This document shows, piece after piece, positions 62,746 to 64,000 of a stretch of 64,000 nt of DNA (positions are counted from its first letter, which is position 1; each line of letters opens with the position of its first letter). The translations under genes and the position numbers were made by a program. The stretch spans positions 1,675,903-1,739,902 of the forward strand of contig LNAC01000109.1 in NCBI GenBank assembly GCA_002007465.1. Reading direction: 5' to 3'. The notes beneath the pieces were generated by a model. The model saw only the letters and a program-made list of their open reading frames with translations, did not search any database and was not told the DNA's origin. This DNA is from Ailurus styani. Taxonomy: Eukaryota > Chordata > Mammalia > Carnivora > Ailuridae.

Positions 62746-64000
62746 AAACATAGAACAACGTGTGGGGTGAGCCCCTCCTACACGCAGGACTGAGGCCAGA
62801 TGCCAGGACCTGAGACCCCGCAGACCTGGGGGCGGGGGGGGGCATCTTTAAGTTTCTCACGGCTGCTAAAGTGACAGACAGACGGATGGACAGATATAGA
62901 CTCCCCTCTGTGGTGGTTCTGCCAGAAGCCAGAAAAATGTACCTTGAAACCGCACCCCCCCCTTAGACCCCAATCGGCAAACAGGCCTGGCCCCATGCAG
63001 GACAGTAGCCGCCTGAGGACTATTTCCAGCTACCGGCCTTCAGCTATGGGCTCAGGCCCTCCAACCCCAACTACGCAGCCCGCTGGGCACCTGCAGGGGC
63101 TGCCCAGGACCCCAAGCCCCCGAGCCAGGGCCACTCACCTCTCTGGCTTCCCACACTGTCTCTACTCAAGACCTGCATGGGGGTGACCCACATATCCACA
63201 TTCTGGAAGCCCCCCCCGCCCCGCCCCATCACAGCACCTGAGGCTCGGGCTGGACGAAAGAGGGTACCCTCTACATTTTCCAAGTGAGCACAAAGCCTGG
63301 ACTTGGGGGCAGGGGACACGGCCCACAAGACCCTCCCCCTTACTTCCTGGCTGTTGTCAGTCCACACTCCTGGGGCCTCAGCACGGTCCGGAGGCTGGGC
63401 CCCCCTTGGATGGCTGCACGCATACAGAAGCTGGTGCCACACCAACGAGGCATCCCTCTAAGGGGACAGCTCCTCAGACCTGTGACACAACCCAGAGAAG
63501 ACCCTCCCCCACGGGCCCCTCCACCCCAAGAGGCAGGATCGCCAAGCCTTGCAGTGGGGAGAACATCAGACCAACAGCCTCAGACGCTATCTGATTCGAA
63601 CTCACTTCAGACCATCCCTGGAGCTTTAGGTGGAGCCCTGATCCCCCAGCTCGAGGCTCAACCCCGCCCTGAGCCTCTCCCCAGCCCCCAACAGTCCCAT
63701 CGCCCAGAGGTCACGGCTGGAAGGTTGCCAGATACAATACAAGACCCCGGTTCAGCTTCAGAGAAACCAACAAGTAAGTCTTTAGTGTAAGTTACATCCT
63801 CAATCCTGCATTATCCGTGGCTTATCAGAAATCCAAATTTAACTGGGCATCCCTATTTTTATTAGCTAGATCTGGCAACCAGAAGCAGGTGGTCCTGAAG
63901 AAGGGAGACAGGTGGGCACACACACAGCTCCGGACCAAGAGGAAGGGGGTCAGGAGCAAGAGCTCTGCCTGAGATCCGCCGCCCCCCCCCCCCCCCCCCC
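62746..64000. other. First intron or upstream DNA, right edge
   Basis: Unrecognised sequence ending in an uninterrupted C run. Confidence 0.6.
63979..64000 (+). repeat. Poly-C tract at the window edge
   Basis: About 22 consecutive C up to the last base; it probably continues beyond the window. Confidence 0.95.

Overview
This window is mammalian nuclear DNA, and its repeats point to an arctoid carnivore, most likely a mustelid (ferret, mink, otter or badger type). It carries many tRNA-derived carnivore SINEs with the 'gcgcctgggtggctcagt' head. The least diverged copies have the 'gtgggttaaagcctctgc' head and 'gcctacttgt' tail that I associate with mustelids and that differ from dog and cat SINEs. 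Older MIR, L2, L1 and LTR fossils fill the rest. The species call is inference from repeat style, not from an alignment.

One protein-coding gene is present: GTF2IRD1, on the minus strand (transcription runs from high to low coordinates). Sixteen consecutive coding exons lie between 34717 (start codon) and 4407, all with GT-AG splice sites and matching phases. They join into 638 codons plus two bases: an N-terminal leucine zipper, I-repeats 1, 2 and 3, and the linkers between them. The frame stays open across all sixteen junctions, so the gene appears intact here. The last part of the protein (repeats 4 and 5, nuclear localisation signal, C-terminus) lies beyond position 1. The non-coding first exon and promoter lie beyond 64000 or were not recognised. 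In human, GTF2IRD1 sits in the Williams-Beuren region between CLIP2 and GTF2I; by that order GTF2I is expected off the left end and CLIP2 off the right end.

Layout: 1-4406 is intron after the repeat-3 exon, with four same-strand SINEs in 1 kb and an LTR split by two of them. 4407-16014 holds repeat 3 and a run of short linker exons, interrupted by a 6.3 kb intron with a CpG-rich block at about 9.0-10.9 kb. 20275-28179 holds repeats 2 and 1 and the linker carrying one SUMO site. 29733-34723 holds the N-terminal exons. 34724-64000 has no coding exon and reads as first intron or upstream DNA, with L2, L1, MIR, LTR and SINE insertions and a few unexplained AT-rich or CpG-rich islands that could be regulatory.

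I found no previously undescribed gene system. The observations most worth checking are the intragenic CpG-rich block, three candidate conserved non-coding segments, a possible GTF2IRD1 self-binding cluster near 49.7 kb, and the nested or inverted SINE structures.
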